This document shows, piece after piece, positions 1 through 9,112 of a stretch of 64,000 bases of DNA. Position numbers and translations under genes: made by a program. Positions within the stretch are counted from its first letter, which is position 1, and each line of letters begins with the position of its first letter. Origin of the DNA: Pseudomonas viridiflava (lineage in GTDB: Bacteria > Pseudomonadota > Gammaproteobacteria > Pseudomonadales > Pseudomonadaceae); contig NZ_UUPU01000008.1 in NCBI RefSeq assembly GCF_900591205.1, positions 62,001 to 126,000 of the forward strand, written 5' to 3'. The notes below the pieces were generated by a model, which saw only the letters and a program-made list of their open reading frames with translations, searched no databases and was not told where the DNA came from.

Positions 1-22
1 CTTGTGCTTCGGTCATGTTCAT
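1..22 (-). CDS. Start of an unidentified gene, cut by the left edge
   Basis: On the minus strand an ATG at 22 overlaps the LysR stop codon in an ATGA arrangement, and the frame stays open to the window edge, giving only MNMTEAQ. A second in-frame ATG lies at 16. The 4-bp overlap suggests translational coupling to the upstream LysR gene. Too little is visible to name a product. Confidence 0.4.
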
Positions 23-927
23 AGCAAGCGATCTCCACAGCCTTTGAAGCCTTCTTCAAGGTAGTCGATCCAGGCGCGAATGGCCGGCAGCACGCCACGC
101 CGATGCGGGTACACGGCCTGTAGCCAGCCGCCCGGCAAGGACCACTGCGGCAGCAACTGCACCAAGCGGCCGCTGGCCAGCTCCTCTTCGCAGTACATCA
201 TCGGCAGCACCGTAAAGCCCAGGCCCATGATCGCGCTGGCCTTGCGCACGATGAAATCATCAATGCCCAGCCGGGCCTCCATCACCAGATCGCGGGGGTT
301 GCCCTGCGGGTCGAGAATCCGCTGATGCACCATGCGGTCGGCCTCGAGCGCCCCCAGTATGGGCAATTGTTTAAGGTCTTCGAGGGAATTGACCTGATGC
401 TCGTGCATCAATGCGGGGCTGGCAACCAGTACGGTCTGGGCCTGGCGCAGGCGCTTGGTCACCAGCAGCGGGTCTTCATCACCCGATTCGCGTACGCGCA
501 GGGCCACGTCGATACCTTCGGCCACCAGGTCGACACGGCGGTTGACCAGAGTCATTTCCAGCTGCACTTGGGGATGAGCCGCGAGAAAACCCGCGACTAT
601 CTCGGGCAGGATGTGCTGGGCCATGCCGATCGGGCAACTGACCCGCAGCCGCCCACGCGGCTCGCTGGACATACTGGCCACGGCCTCGTCGGCCATTTCC
701 GCTTCCAGCAGCATGGCCTGGCAATGGCGCAGGTAGCGCTCGCCAACGGCGGTGAGGGTCAATTGGCGGGTGGTGCGTTGCAGCAGGCGCGCGCCCAGGC
801 GCTCTTCCAACTCGGCGATGCGCCGCGACAGCCGCGATTTGGGAATCCCCAGCAGCCGTCCGGCCGCCGCAAAGCCGCCGGCTTCGACGACTTTGGCGAA
901 ATAATAGAGGTCGTTGAGGTCTTGCAT
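19..927 (-). CDS. LysR family transcriptional regulator
   Basis: A 302-residue DNA-binding regulator of the LysR family. The first 60 residues form the winged helix-turn-helix, from DLYYFAKVVEAGGFAAAGR to LGARLLQRTTRQL. Residues about 88-290 are the periplasmic-binding-like effector domain. I chose the ATG at 927 because it directly precedes the typical LysR opening; the open frame extends to 957, but that extension runs through a palindrome that is better read as an operator. The gene is divergent from azoR, so it probably controls azoR and itself. The CrgA/AaeR-like subfamily often sits beside quinone or azo reductases. The effector cannot be told from sequence. Confidence 0.9.
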   Translation of the reverse strand: MQDLNDLYYFAKVVEAGGFAAAGRLLGIPKSRLSRRIAELEERLGARLLQRTTRQLTLTAVGERYLRHCQAMLLEAEMADEAVASMSSEPRGRLRVSCPIGMAQHILPEIVAGFLAAHPQVQLEMTLVNRRVDLVAEGIDVALRVRESGDEDPLLVTKRLRQAQTVLVASPALMHEHQVNSLEDLKQLPILGALEADRMVHQRILDPQGNPRDLVMEARLGIDDFIVRKASAIMGLGFTVLPMMYCEEELASGRLVQLLPQWSLPGGWLQAVYPHRRGVLPAIRAWIDYLEEGFKGCGDRLL

Positions 928-937
928 GATCGGCCCA

Positions 938-957
938 TTGTCCCGTTGATGGGACAA
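938..957. promoter_or_regulatory. Palindrome in the LysR/azoR intergenic region, likely LysR operator
   Basis: Perfect 7-bp arms TTGTCCC and GGGACAA flank a 6-base spacer, 11 bp upstream of the LysR start and about 95 bp upstream of azoR. Dyads of this size between a LysR gene and its divergent target are usually the regulator's binding site. Function is inferred. Confidence 0.45.
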
Positions 958-1051
958 ACTATCGCATTTCAGGTGTCTTATCGCCTATTAGTTTCATGCG
1001 TAGTCTTACCAGCATCTTATCGACACCGCTGATTCTAATTGGAGCTTCCCC

Positions 1052-1663
1052 ATGAAACTGTTGCATATCGATTCCAGCATCCTCGGCGACAACTCGGCTT
1101 CGCGTCAGCTCAGCGCCGGCGTGGTCAAGGCTTGGCAAGCGGCTGAGCCGGGTGTGGAAGTGACCTACCGTGACCTCGCCAGCGAAGGCATCAACCATTT
1201 CTCCGGCGCGACTCTGGGGGCATTGGGCACCGCCGCTGAACTGCGCGATGCCGCGCAAAAGCATGAGGCCGACCTCAGCGCGTCGTCGCTGGCTGAATTT
1301 CTCGCCGCCGACGCTGTAGTGGTTGGCGCGCCCATGTACAACTTCACCATCCCAACCCAGTTGAAAGCCTGGATCGACCGCATCGCTGTTGCCGGTCAGA
1401 CGTTCCGCTACACCGAAGCCGGCCCGGAAGGTCTGTGCGGCAACAAGAAAGTCATCATCGTGTCCACGGCCGGTGGCCTGCACGCTGGGCAAGCGTCCGG
1501 CGCCGCCCATGAAGGCTACTTGAAACTGCTGTTCGGCTTCCTTGGCATCACCGACATCGAAATCGTCCGTGCCGAGGGCCTGGCCTACGGCGACGAAGTA
1601 CGCAGCAAGTCCCTGAGCGATGCCAACGCGCAGATCAACGAACAATTGTTCGCGGCCGCGTAA
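1052..1663 (+). CDS. azoR: FMN-dependent NADH:quinone/azo oxidoreductase AzoR
   Basis: A 203-residue flavodoxin-like protein that transfers electrons from NADH through FMN to quinones or azo compounds in the cytoplasm. It begins [10 protein letters not shown] followed by SASRQLS, the FMN-phosphate loop. [17 protein letters not shown] and STAGG are the flavin-contacting loops of the AzoR family. Length matches the family (about 200 residues). An AGCTTCCCC stretch precedes the ATG, with no strong Shine-Dalgarno sequence. The divergent LysR gene is the likely regulator. Pseudomonads usually carry several AzoR paralogues, so the exact substrate is unknown; protection against quinone stress is the common role. 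Confidence 0.93.
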   Translation: MKLLHIDSSILGDNSASRQLSAGVVKAWQAAEPGVEVTYRDLASEGINHFSGATLGALGTAAELRDAAQKHEADLSASSLAEFLAADAVVVGAPMYNFTIPTQLKAWIDRIAVAGQTFRYTEAGPEGLCGNKKVIIVSTAGGLHAGQASGAAHEGYLKLLFGFLGITDIEIVRAEGLAYGDEVRSKSLSDANAQINEQLFAAA

Positions 1664-1686
1664 GGCTTGTGTAAAGTTCGCCTTCT

Positions 1687-1709
1687 CTCGGTTTCAATCT
1701 GAAACCGAG
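1687..1709 (+). terminator. Hairpin downstream of azoR
   Basis: A 9-bp perfect stem (CTCGGTTTC / GAAACCGAG) with a 5-base loop, 24 nt after the azoR stop. No T-run follows, so it may be a weak terminator or an mRNA-stabilising hairpin. Confidence 0.4.
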
Positions 1710-1904
1710 CGCCTAAACTCTGTATTCTGGCCGCCTCAAAACGACCGGAGTACGGAGTTTTTTCGTTTTCCCGCTGTCACTACTTTGGCCCAGGTTATGC
1801 ACGCATGGGTTTACCACCCGGTGCGAGTACCTTGAACCATGGACTTTTCAAATAGACATGCCGCGGATGTTGTACGTGGTCACGCAGCAAAGGTGGACAT
1901 CCTC

Positions 1905-2942
1905 ATGATGCGTCTTTGTGCTGTTATGGTTCTTTCCCTGCTCGGCGGCCTGATTTCAGTGCACGCCGCGCCTGCGCCGCACCCGCATTGGAGTGTGGGC
2001 TTCCACCGCATGACCTTTCTCGACCCGCTGGACCTGCAGCCGATGAAAGCCGTGGCCTTTTACCCCTCCACCGGCGACGAGCACACCACTCAATTGGGCG
2101 CCTATCACGTCGCCGCCACCGAAGATTCCAAGATCGCCATTGGCCGGTTCCCCATGCTGATGCTTTCCCATGGCAACACCGGCACGCCGCTGGGCCTGCA
2201 CGACCTGGCCACATCCTTGGCGCGCAAAGGGTTCGTGGTGGTCGCGGTACTGCACCCCGGCGACAACTATAAGGACCACAGCCGCCTGGGCACGGTGAGT
2301 AACCTGTACGGCCGGCCGATCCAGATTTCCGAAGCGATCACCGCCACGTTGGGCGATCCGATGCTCTCGCCGTTCGTCAACGTGGATCAGGTAGGGGTTA
2401 TCGGCTATTCGGCCGGCGGCGAAACGGCGCTGATCCTGGCGGGCGCCAAGCCGGATTTCGACCGCCTGCGCCGCTATTGCCAGGAACGTCCGGAAGATCG
2501 CGACGCCTGCACCACCAAAGGCGAGCTGGTGGTGGACCGCGACGACCTGCAGCCGCAAGCCGATCCGCGTATTCATGCCTTGATGCTGATGGCGCCGCTG
2601 AGCCTGATGTTCGGCCGCCACACCTTGGCCGATGTGCATGTGCCGGTGCTGCTTTACAGCGGTGACGGCGACAAATTGGTGGCCGTGGACAAAAACGCCG
2701 CCGCCCTGGCGCGCAAACTGCCGGAGCCGCCAGACTTCAAGCTGCTGGCCGGGGCAGGGCACTTCGTGTTCATGGCGCCGTGCGACAGCGACCAGTTGGC
2801 GGCGATGCCGGCGATGTGCACCGACGCCGATGGTGTCGATCGCGAAGGCATCCACCGCGACCTGATCTCGGAGGCCGGGCGCTTTTTCAGCCACACCCTC
2901 GGCCAATCCACCCGTGCCGGCTTGCAGACCGCAGATCAGTAA
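1905..2942 (+). CDS. Exported alpha/beta hydrolase, dienelactone-hydrolase-like
   Basis: A 345-residue secreted hydrolase. The ATG at 1905 is preceded by AGGTGG at an 8-base spacing and opens a Sec signal peptide (MMRLCAVMVLSLLGGLISVHA, cleavage expected after AHA-like residues). The open frame also extends upstream to 1839, without a ribosome site. The nucleophile elbow GYSAGG lies near residue 168, an acidic residue in SGDGDK near 253 and the catalytic His in GAGHF near 285. A long insert containing two Cys residues (RYCQERPEDRDACT) sits between them and could form a disulfide outside the cytoplasm. Substrate unknown. The 3' end overlaps the convergent MFS gene by 7 bp. Confidence 0.82.
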   Translation: MMRLCAVMVLSLLGGLISVHAAPAPHPHWSVGFHRMTFLDPLDLQPMKAVAFYPSTGDEHTTQLGAYHVAATEDSKIAIGRFPMLMLSHGNTGTPLGLHDLATSLARKGFVVVAVLHPGDNYKDHSRLGTVSNLYGRPIQISEAITATLGDPMLSPFVNVDQVGVIGYSAGGETALILAGAKPDFDRLRRYCQERPEDRDACTTKGELVVDRDDLQPQADPRIHALMLMAPLSLMFGRHTLADVHVPVLLYSGDGDKLVAVDKNAAALARKLPEPPDFKLLAGAGHFVFMAPCDSDQLAAMPAMCTDADGVDREGIHRDLISEAGRFFSHTLGQSTRAGLQTADQ

Positions 2943-4144
2943 GCGCGTCGCTTGAGCAACACCGTCAGACCCAGTGCCGTGACCGACAGCAGCGCGGCGC
3001 CGAAGAAAATCCAGCCGTAGCCGAGGTTCAGCGCGACGGCCCCCATCAAGGGCCCGGCAATCGCCAGGGCCAAATCAAAAAACACCGCATACGCACTCAG
3101 CCCCGCACCTCGGCTGGTGTTGGGCACTTGCTTGATGGCTTCCACGCCCAGCGCCGGGTAGACCAGCGACAAGCCGAAGCCGGTCAACCCGGCACCGATC
3201 AAGGCAATGCCGGTGGACGGCGCCAGCCACAGCAGGGTCAGGCCCAGGGTCTCGATGGTCATGCAGGCAATCGCCGCCCGAAAGCCGCCAAAGCGGCTGA
3301 TGGCCGAGATAAACACCAGCCGCGACAGGATAAAGCACACGCCAAACACCGTGAGGCAGTAAGCCGCGCCGGCCCAGCCGCGATTCAGGTAGTACAGCGT
3401 GATAAATGTGGTGAGCGTGCCGTAGCCGATCGAGGCCAGGCACAAGCTGGCGCCAAACGGCGCAATGCGCCCGAATACCGCCCAGAACGGCAGCCGCTCG
3501 CCGCGTACCACCGGCACCGAAGGCTCATTGCGGATCAGCACCAGGCCCAGTGCCGACAAGACCGTCAGGGCGATGCCGAGGCTGGTGTAGCCATATTGCG
3601 CGACCATCACCACGCCCAGCGGCGCACCGATGGCGATGGCGCCGTAGGAGGCAATGCCGTTCCAGGAAATCGAGCGGGCGGTGTGTTCCGCGCCGACCGC
3701 ACCCATGCACCAACTGATGGTGCCTACGCCGATCAGCCCTTGGGCCACGCCCAGCAGCAGCCGTGCAACGATCAGAATGCCCAGGCTCAAGGCCGGCAGG
3801 CTCTCTACCAATGTTGCGAAAAACGTCAGCACCCCACTCACCAGAATGCCGGCCAGGCCCAACACAATCGCACGCTTGGTGCCGACGTTGTCCGACATAC
3901 GCCCGGCCATCGGTCTGCTGAGCAGCGTGGCCAGGTACTGCGAGCCGATGGTCACGCCGGCCACCACCGCGCTGAAACCCAGTTGCTCGTGCACATAGCC
4001 CGGGATGACCGCAATCGGCAAGCCGATGCAGATAAACGCGATGAAGGTGTAGAAGACGATGGAGACGATCTGCAAGGTGATCGACATTGAACTGGGGGCG
4101 GCGGCAGGCATGGTCACTCGTTCGCGGGCGGGCGGTGAGGGCAT
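2936..4144 (-). CDS. MFS transporter, YfcJ/YhhS-like
   Basis: A 402-residue inner-membrane transporter with about 12 hydrophobic segments. The MFS signature between helices 2 and 3 is visible (SRPMAGRMSDNVGTKRA), and the two six-helix halves are separated by a loop near residue 190 (RNEPSVPVVRGERLP). It resembles the YhhS/YfcJ drug- and sugar-efflux branch of the superfamily. The start is uncertain: Met codons at 4144, 4111 and 4087 are all possible and none has a clear ribosome site; the first helix begins just after 4087. Substrate cannot be predicted. Confidence 0.85.
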   Translation of the reverse strand: MPSPPARERVTMPAAAPSSMSITLQIVSIVFYTFIAFICIGLPIAVIPGYVHEQLGFSAVVAGVTIGSQYLATLLSRPMAGRMSDNVGTKRAIVLGLAGILVSGVLTFFATLVESLPALSLGILIVARLLLGVAQGLIGVGTISWCMGAVGAEHTARSISWNGIASYGAIAIGAPLGVVMVAQYGYTSLGIALTVLSALGLVLIRNEPSVPVVRGERLPFWAVFGRIAPFGASLCLASIGYGTLTTFITLYYLNRGWAGAAYCLTVFGVCFILSRLVFISAISRFGGFRAAIACMTIETLGLTLLWLAPSTGIALIGAGLTGFGLSLVYPALGVEAIKQVPNTSRGAGLSAYAVFFDLALAIAGPLMGAVALNLGYGWIFFGAALLSVTALGLTVLLKRRAY

Positions 4145-4193
4145 GATGGCAAGGGCTTGCGGGAAAAGAAAGCAGGCTAACTACTTTGTCTGA

Positions 4194-4275
4194 GTGGCGA
4201 GCGGGCTTGTTGTGGCGAGCGGGCAAGCCCGCTCGCCACACAAGCCCGCTCGCCACAACAAGCCTGCTCGCCAAA
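4194..4275. repeat. Nested REP-type palindrome
   Basis: An inner palindrome (4211-4240; 14-bp arms of TGTGGCGAGCGGGC around AA) lies inside a second palindrome of nearly the same unit (arms 4194-4210 and 4240-4256), followed by a further partial copy to 4275. Units built on GTGGCGAGCGGGCTTG are common intergenic REP elements in P. fluorescens. It lies between the MFS gene and the 3' end of ybiT and may also act as a transcript-end hairpin. Confidence 0.85.
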
Positions 4276-4287
4276 CTCTATGAGTGC

Positions 4288-5874
4288 TTAGAACACCACG
4301 CCCTGGCTGCGCAGGTAGTCGTCGTAGGTGCCGCTGAAGTCGATCACACCGCTTGGGCTCAACTCGATGATGCGGGTGGCCAGGGACGATACGAACTCAC
4401 GGTCGTGGCTGACGAAGATCAGCGTGCCCGGGTAGTTTTCCAGCGCCAGGTTCAGCGCCTCGATGGATTCCATGTCCAAGTGGTTGGTCGGTTCGTCCAT
4501 GATCAGCACGTTCGGCTTTTGCAGAATCAGCTTGCCGAACAGCATACGACCTTGCTCACCACCGGAGATGACCTTGACCGACTTGAGGATCTCGTCGTTG
4601 GAGAACAGCATCCGGCCCAGGGTGCCACGGATCACTTGTTCGCCTTGGGTCCACTGGCCCATCCAGTCGAACAGGCTCATGTCGTCTTCGAAGTCGTGGG
4701 CGTGGTCCTGGGCGTAGTAGCCCAGTTCTGCGGCGTCGGTCCACTTGATGCTACCGGCGTCCGGGGTCAGCTCGTTGACCAGGGTGCGCAGCAGGGTGGT
4801 CTTGCCGATACCGTTCGGGCCGATGATCGCCACACGCTCGCCGGCTTCAACCTGAAAGCTGAAATCCTTGAACAACGGCTTGCCGTCGAAGCCTTTGGCC
4901 ATCTTTTCGACCATGACTGCCTGGCGGTGCAGCTTTTTGGTTTGTTCGAAGCGGATGAACGGGCTCACGCGGCTCGAAGGCTTGACCTCGGCCAACTGGA
5001 TCTTGTCGATCGCCTTGGCACGGGACGTCGCCTGCTTGGCTTTCGAGGCGTTGGCCGAGAAGCGGCTGACGAACGATTGCAGCTCGGAGATCTGCGCCTT
5101 CTTCTTGGCGTTGTCCGACAGCAGCTGCTCGCGGGACTGGGTCGCCACGGTCATGTACTCGTCGTAGTTGCCCGGGAACAGGCGCAGCTCGCCGTAGTCC
5201 AGGTCAGCCATGTGGGTGCACACGCTGTTCAGGAAGTGACGGTCGTGAGAGATGATGATCATCAGGCTGGAGCGCTGGGTCAGGATGTTTTCCAGCCAGC
5301 GGATGGTGTTGATGTCCAAGTGGTTGGTCGGTTCGTCGAGCAACAGCACTTCAGGGTCGGAGAACAACGCCTGGGCCAGCAATACACGCAGTTTCCAGCC
5401 TGGGGAGACTTCGCTCATCGGGCCAAAATGCTGTTCCAGGGGAATGCCCAGGCCCAGCAGCAACTCACCGGCGCGGGATTCGGCGGTGTAGCCGTCCATC
5501 TCGGCGAACTCGGTTTCCAGCTCGGCCACGGCCATGCCGTCGTCTTCGCTCATTTCCGGCAGCGAGTAGATACGGTCGCGCTCGGCCTTGACCTTCCACA
5601 GCTCCTCGTGGCCCATGATCACGGTGTCAAGCACGGTGAATTCTTCGTAGGCGAACTGGTCCTGACGCAGTTTACCCAGGCGCACATTCGGCTCCAGCAT
5701 GACCTGGCCGCCGGACGGGTCGAGGTCGCCGCCGAGGATTTTCATGAAAGTCGACTTGCCGCAACCGTTGGCACCGATCAAACCATAACGGTTGCCGGCG
5801 CCGAACTTGACCGAGACGTTCTCGAAGAGCGGCTTGGCGCCGAACTGCATGGTGATGTTAGCTGTGGAGATCAA
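4288..5874 (-). CDS. ybiT: ABC-F ATPase YbiT
   Basis: A 528-residue soluble protein with two ABC ATPase domains and no membrane segment, hence an ABC-F translation factor that acts at the ribosomal E site rather than a transporter. Walker A motifs are GANGCGKST (about residue 35) and GPNGIGKTT (about 350). Walker B plus the signature regions end in [11 protein letters not shown] and [11 protein letters not shown]. The linker between the domains (about 240-320) is charged and helical, as expected of the P-site-tRNA interaction motif. It aligns with E. coli YbiT along its whole length in my recollection, including the opening [20 protein letters not shown]. It appears monocistronic. Confidence 0.95.
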   Translation of the reverse strand: MISTANITMQFGAKPLFENVSVKFGAGNRYGLIGANGCGKSTFMKILGGDLDPSGGQVMLEPNVRLGKLRQDQFAYEEFTVLDTVIMGHEELWKVKAERDRIYSLPEMSEDDGMAVAELETEFAEMDGYTAESRAGELLLGLGIPLEQHFGPMSEVSPGWKLRVLLAQALFSDPEVLLLDEPTNHLDINTIRWLENILTQRSSLMIIISHDRHFLNSVCTHMADLDYGELRLFPGNYDEYMTVATQSREQLLSDNAKKKAQISELQSFVSRFSANASKAKQATSRAKAIDKIQLAEVKPSSRVSPFIRFEQTKKLHRQAVMVEKMAKGFDGKPLFKDFSFQVEAGERVAIIGPNGIGKTTLLRTLVNELTPDAGSIKWTDAAELGYYAQDHAHDFEDDMSLFDWMGQWTQGEQVIRGTLGRMLFSNDEILKSVKVISGGEQGRMLFGKLILQKPNVLIMDEPTNHLDMESIEALNLALENYPGTLIFVSHDREFVSSLATRIIELSPSGVIDFSGTYDDYLRSQGVVF

Positions 5875-6016
5875 TTACTTTACCTATCAATGGGTTGCGA
5901 GCGTGGCGGCAGGAGCCTTCAGGCATGCATCAACAGCGACATCAAGGCGCGAAACCCGGTCGCTGAGCAAAAAATGGGGGATGTGTGTTGGAATTTGGCG
6001 CGCATTGTCGCATATG

Positions 6017-7255
6017 TCAGGCGACAGTTGTATGGCAGGCGAAAGATGGTTTTATCAACGTCTCCGGCATGGCCAGCCACAACAGCGCCAAGGCCACGGC
6101 CGCCACGCCGGCCAGGGTCAGGAAGGCCGCGTTGTAACCCGCCTGCTGCACCACAAAGCCGGCCAGGCTGCTACTCAGTGCCGCGCCCAGGCCGAACACC
6201 GTGGACAGCGCGCCCAGGCTCACATTGAAACGCCCGGTGCCCTGGGTCAGGTCCTTGACGATCACCGGGAACAGCGCGCCGAAGATCCCTGCGCCGATGC
6301 CGTCGAGCATTTGCACGGCCACCAGCCAGTAGGGGTCGCTGGACAAGGTATACAGCATGCCGCGCAACGGCAGAATCATGAACCCGGCCAGCAACAGCGG
6401 CTTGCGCCCCCACACATCGGCCTTGGCCCCCACCAGCCAGGCCATCGGCACCATCACCAGTTGGGCGGCGACGATACAGGCCGAGGTCAGCGGCGTGGCC
6501 ATCTGCAGGTTGATCTGCGACAGCTTCTGGCTGACCAGCGGCAGCATGGCGGCGTTGGCCAGGTGGAACAGCGCGCAGCAGATCGCGAACAGTAACAACG
6601 GCCGGTTGGCCAGCAACACCTTCACCCCGGACGGCTGTTCGTGATCGCAGGCGTGAGCCGGGTCGAAGCCGCGTGCCACCTCGTGGTCGATGGCCTTGGC
6701 CGACACGCAACTGACCGCGACGATACTGGCCGCCGCCATAAAGGCCATCAGGTAAAACACCACCACCGGTCCGAACAGGTAGGCCAAGCCACCGGCCAGC
6801 AGGGCGGCCACCGCGTTGCCGGCGTGGTTGAAGGTTTCATTACGCCCGGTGCGCCGCGTAAAGGCGCGGGGGCCGGTGATGCCAAGGGAGATTGCGGAAA
6901 TCGCCGGCGCGAACACCGAGGCGGCGATGGCGCTGGCCGCCTGGGTCAAGGCCACCAGGCTGAATGAACTGACGAACGGCAGCAGCAGGCAACTCACGGT
7001 CACCAAAATCGCTGCCGCAGCAATCACGGCGCGCTTGCTGCGCGTGCGGTCGATCAATGCACCCGCCGGGCCCTGGGTGACCAGTGCGGCGATACCGGCC
7101 AGGGTCATGACCACGCCAATACTCGCCGGGTCCCACTGGTGCACCGCCAGCAAGTAGATGGCCAGGTACGGCCCGAGACCGTCGCGAACATCCGCCAGGA
7201 AGAAGTTCAGGCTGTCCAGCGACAGGGTATTACGCAAATCGGAGTGTCTGGCCAT
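6017..7255 (-). CDS. MFS transporter
   Basis: A 412-residue transporter with about 12 hydrophobic helices. The helix 2-3 signature is present as GPAGALIDRTRSKRA. The second half includes GAKADVWGRKPLLLAGF, the equivalent loop of the C-terminal bundle. I placed the start at ATG 7255, just before ARHSDLRNTLSLDSLNFFLADVRDG; the frame remains open to another Met at 7297 and neither has a strong Shine-Dalgarno. The family resembles uncharacterised Pseudomonas efflux-type MFS proteins. Substrate unknown. Confidence 0.83.
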   Translation of the reverse strand: MARHSDLRNTLSLDSLNFFLADVRDGLGPYLAIYLLAVHQWDPASIGVVMTLAGIAALVTQGPAGALIDRTRSKRAVIAAAAILVTVSCLLLPFVSSFSLVALTQAASAIAASVFAPAISAISLGITGPRAFTRRTGRNETFNHAGNAVAALLAGGLAYLFGPVVVFYLMAFMAAASIVAVSCVSAKAIDHEVARGFDPAHACDHEQPSGVKVLLANRPLLLFAICCALFHLANAAMLPLVSQKLSQINLQMATPLTSACIVAAQLVMVPMAWLVGAKADVWGRKPLLLAGFMILPLRGMLYTLSSDPYWLVAVQMLDGIGAGIFGALFPVIVKDLTQGTGRFNVSLGALSTVFGLGAALSSSLAGFVVQQAGYNAAFLTLAGVAAVALALLWLAMPETLIKPSFACHTTVA

Positions 7256-7409
7256 GGCGCAGTCTTCAAGAAGGGCGTTCAACGGCTGAACACTCATTGC
7301 GTTAATGACCCGCCGCCTTTGCGTTAAGTTTCGTACGCTTGGCGGGTTTTAATCTGCGGGCGCTTGGCTTATTTTCTGCACCCCGCTGTAACGATTATCT
7401 GGAGATGCA

Positions 7410-8222
7410 ATGGACATGCCCTCAGCTCAACAAGCGATTAACTGTAACAAGGACGCCTGGGACCAATCCGCCGACCTGCACAAAACCACTGACACCTGGA
7501 GCACCCTACTGAGCCGGGTTGGCAACCCTGACTTTTCCTGCCTGGACCCCACCATTAGCGGCTTGCTGCACGACATCGGCGTGGCCGGCAAGGACGTGGT
7601 GCAACTGTGCTGCAACAACGGCCGCGAAAGCCTGTCGTTGTATGGCCTGGGCGCACGTTCTGTGGTGGGGGTGGACCAGTCCCGGGCGTTTCTCCAGCAA
7701 GCGCGTGAACTGGCGAGTGTTTCGCCGCACAACCCTGAGTTCATCGAGAGCGATATCCACCAACTGCCGCAAAACGTGCGCGAGCGCTTTGATATCGCTC
7801 TGGTGACTATCGGCGTGCTGGGCTGGATGCCAGATGTGGCGCAGTTCATGCGCCATGTTGCCAGCACCTTGAAGCCCGGCGGCACATTGGTGATGTATGA
7901 AACCCACCCGTTTCTGGAAGTGTTCGACCCCCGTGCCGACAACCCGCTGCTGCCTGCCAGTTCGTATTTTCGCAGCGAGCCTTTTGTATTGCAGGAGTCG
8001 ATTGTGTACGAAGGCCAGAGCGAGGTCGCCGGGCCGACTTCCTATTGGTACGTACACACGCTGGGGGATGTGGTGACCGCGGCGATTGATGCGCAATTGC
8101 AGATCAGCCATCTGCAAGAATACGCCCACTCCAACCGTGAAGAACTTTACGACCAGTATGAGCATCAGCCTGGCCAAGTGCCCATGTGCTTTACCCTGAC
8201 CGCCACCAAACGTGAAGCCTGA
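7410..8222 (+). CDS. Class I SAM-dependent methyltransferase
   Basis: A 270-residue cytoplasmic methyltransferase. The glycine-rich SAM loop is atypical, VVQLCCNNGRESLSL, with VGVDQS after strand 2 supplying the acidic residue that binds the ribose. The post-motif ALVTIGVLGW and HVASTLKPGGTLVMYE complete the Rossmann fold. The C-terminal 90 residues (Y-rich, with STYWYVHTLGD-like text) form a cap that probably selects the substrate. A GGAG site precedes the ATG. Target molecule unknown; similar proteins are annotated only by domain. Confidence 0.85.
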   Translation: MDMPSAQQAINCNKDAWDQSADLHKTTDTWSTLLSRVGNPDFSCLDPTISGLLHDIGVAGKDVVQLCCNNGRESLSLYGLGARSVVGVDQSRAFLQQARELASVSPHNPEFIESDIHQLPQNVRERFDIALVTIGVLGWMPDVAQFMRHVASTLKPGGTLVMYETHPFLEVFDPRADNPLLPASSYFRSEPFVLQESIVYEGQSEVAGPTSYWYVHTLGDVVTAAIDAQLQISHLQEYAHSNREELYDQYEHQPGQVPMCFTLTATKREA

Positions 8223-8240
8223 GCGGGCTTTTCGCCAGTC

Positions 8241-8268
8241 AAAAAAAAGCCCGCGAGAAGAGGCGGGC
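8241..8268 (-). terminator. Rho-independent terminator on the minus strand
   Basis: Read on the minus strand, a GCCCGC / GCGGGC stem with an 8-base loop is followed by eight T residues. It ends transcription of the gene at 8361-8753, about 93 nt after its stop, and may also slow readthrough from the convergent methyltransferase gene. Confidence 0.8.
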
Positions 8269-8360
8269 CAAGGGATTCACTGGAGTAGGTAGGCTTTACC
8301 CTATAGGCCGGAAAGTGAAGGCTGTGTGAAAACGCCGTCGCAAATTCGGATGGCGCGCAG

Positions 8361-8753
8361 TTAACCGCGCCGCACAAAGGTGCGCATGGTTTGGCCCGGG
8401 CCGGTCCTGAAAACGACTGGCCTGGGCATCCCTTCATCGGCTGCAATGAACACAAACTCATCGCCTTCGAGGCGATAACTGGCGGGCAACTGTTTGCCGG
8501 CGTCATCCCCTATGGCGTCCACCCAGGTAATGCTCTTGGGAACGGTGGTGCTGTCCAGGGAAAACCGGCCGGCCAATAACACCTTGCCCTCGACAGTCCT
8601 GACTTCGAAGCCGTCACCGTCAATCGTGGTGATAGCGCCTGGGGCGCTGTGTGCATCCACGGGGTTGAGCACGCCGCTGTCTTCGAGCGAGGTTTGCTCC
8701 CAGGCACCTTGAAGGGCTTGGAAATCCGGGTCTGAAAGGGGGGGCATAGACAT
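8361..8753 (-). CDS. TIGR03067-like small domain protein
   Basis: A 130-residue protein without a signal peptide. It reads like the TIGR03067 family: an opening LQGAWEQTSLEDSG, a central KSITWVDAIGDDAGKQLPASYRLEGDEFVF, and a closing RPVVFRTGPG. That domain forms a lipocalin-like barrel of unknown function and is best known from Planctomycetes, less common in pseudomonads. ATG codons at 8753 and 8747 are both possible starts. It stands alone, with the terminator at 8241-8268 downstream. No activity can be assigned. Confidence 0.7.
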   Translation of the reverse strand: MSMPPLSDPDFQALQGAWEQTSLEDSGVLNPVDAHSAPGAITTIDGDGFEVRTVEGKVLLAGRFSLDSTTVPKSITWVDAIGDDAGKQLPASYRLEGDEFVFIAADEGMPRPVVFRTGPGQTMRTFVRRG

Positions 8754-8795
8754 TCCTTTGGCTGGGTTGATTCGTCATTGCATGCAAGTGCGACG

Positions 8796-8930
8796 TTAAG
8801 TCGGGCCTTTTTCCGTTCCCGGCATACGCCGTTTTTCGCGCCCATCATGCAGCACATATGCCTCGCGGGCCAGCGACCAGAGGCCCTTGGTGAGGCACTT
8901 GCCCAGCACATTCAGAAGACAGCTTTTCAC
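8796..8930 (-). CDS. Possible small basic protein, 44 aa
   Basis: A GTG-started frame (MKSCLLNVLGKCLTKGLWSL ... ending GTEKGPT) with Pseudomonas-like GC-rich third positions, in an otherwise empty 359-base gap. The N-terminal half is an amphipathic basic helix and the C-terminal half is highly charged. No in-frame ATG exists upstream because a stop lies four codons before the GTG, and the ribosome site is weak. It reads more like a protein than random sequence, but I do not recognise it. Confidence 0.35.
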   Translation of the reverse strand: MKSCLLNVLGKCLTKGLWSLAREAYVLHDGREKRRMPGTEKGPT

Positions 8931-9112
8931 AATTCTTAGTTAACTTTTGGTTACAACCTGTGGCTAAATAACTGCCAATGGTCATGAATCGGGTTGTCAC
9001 TCAACCGCTCGTGCCACTTGTGTGAATTGTGATTTCAGGTGCTGCTATTCATCCTCGGCCGTTGTGGGCACGCAGGAGCAGCCTGTTCTCTTCTGACGTG
9101 TGACGAAATCCC

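Noticed and set aside
2780..4090. 436-aa plus-strand frame opposite the MFS gene
   Set aside because: Arg/Gln-rich shadow of the minus-strand transporter, which has proper membrane helices.
4186..6228. 680-aa plus-strand frame across the ybiT region
   Set aside because: It is antisense to the well-matched YbiT protein and made of Gln/Val/His-rich text typical of a GC-rich shadow frame.
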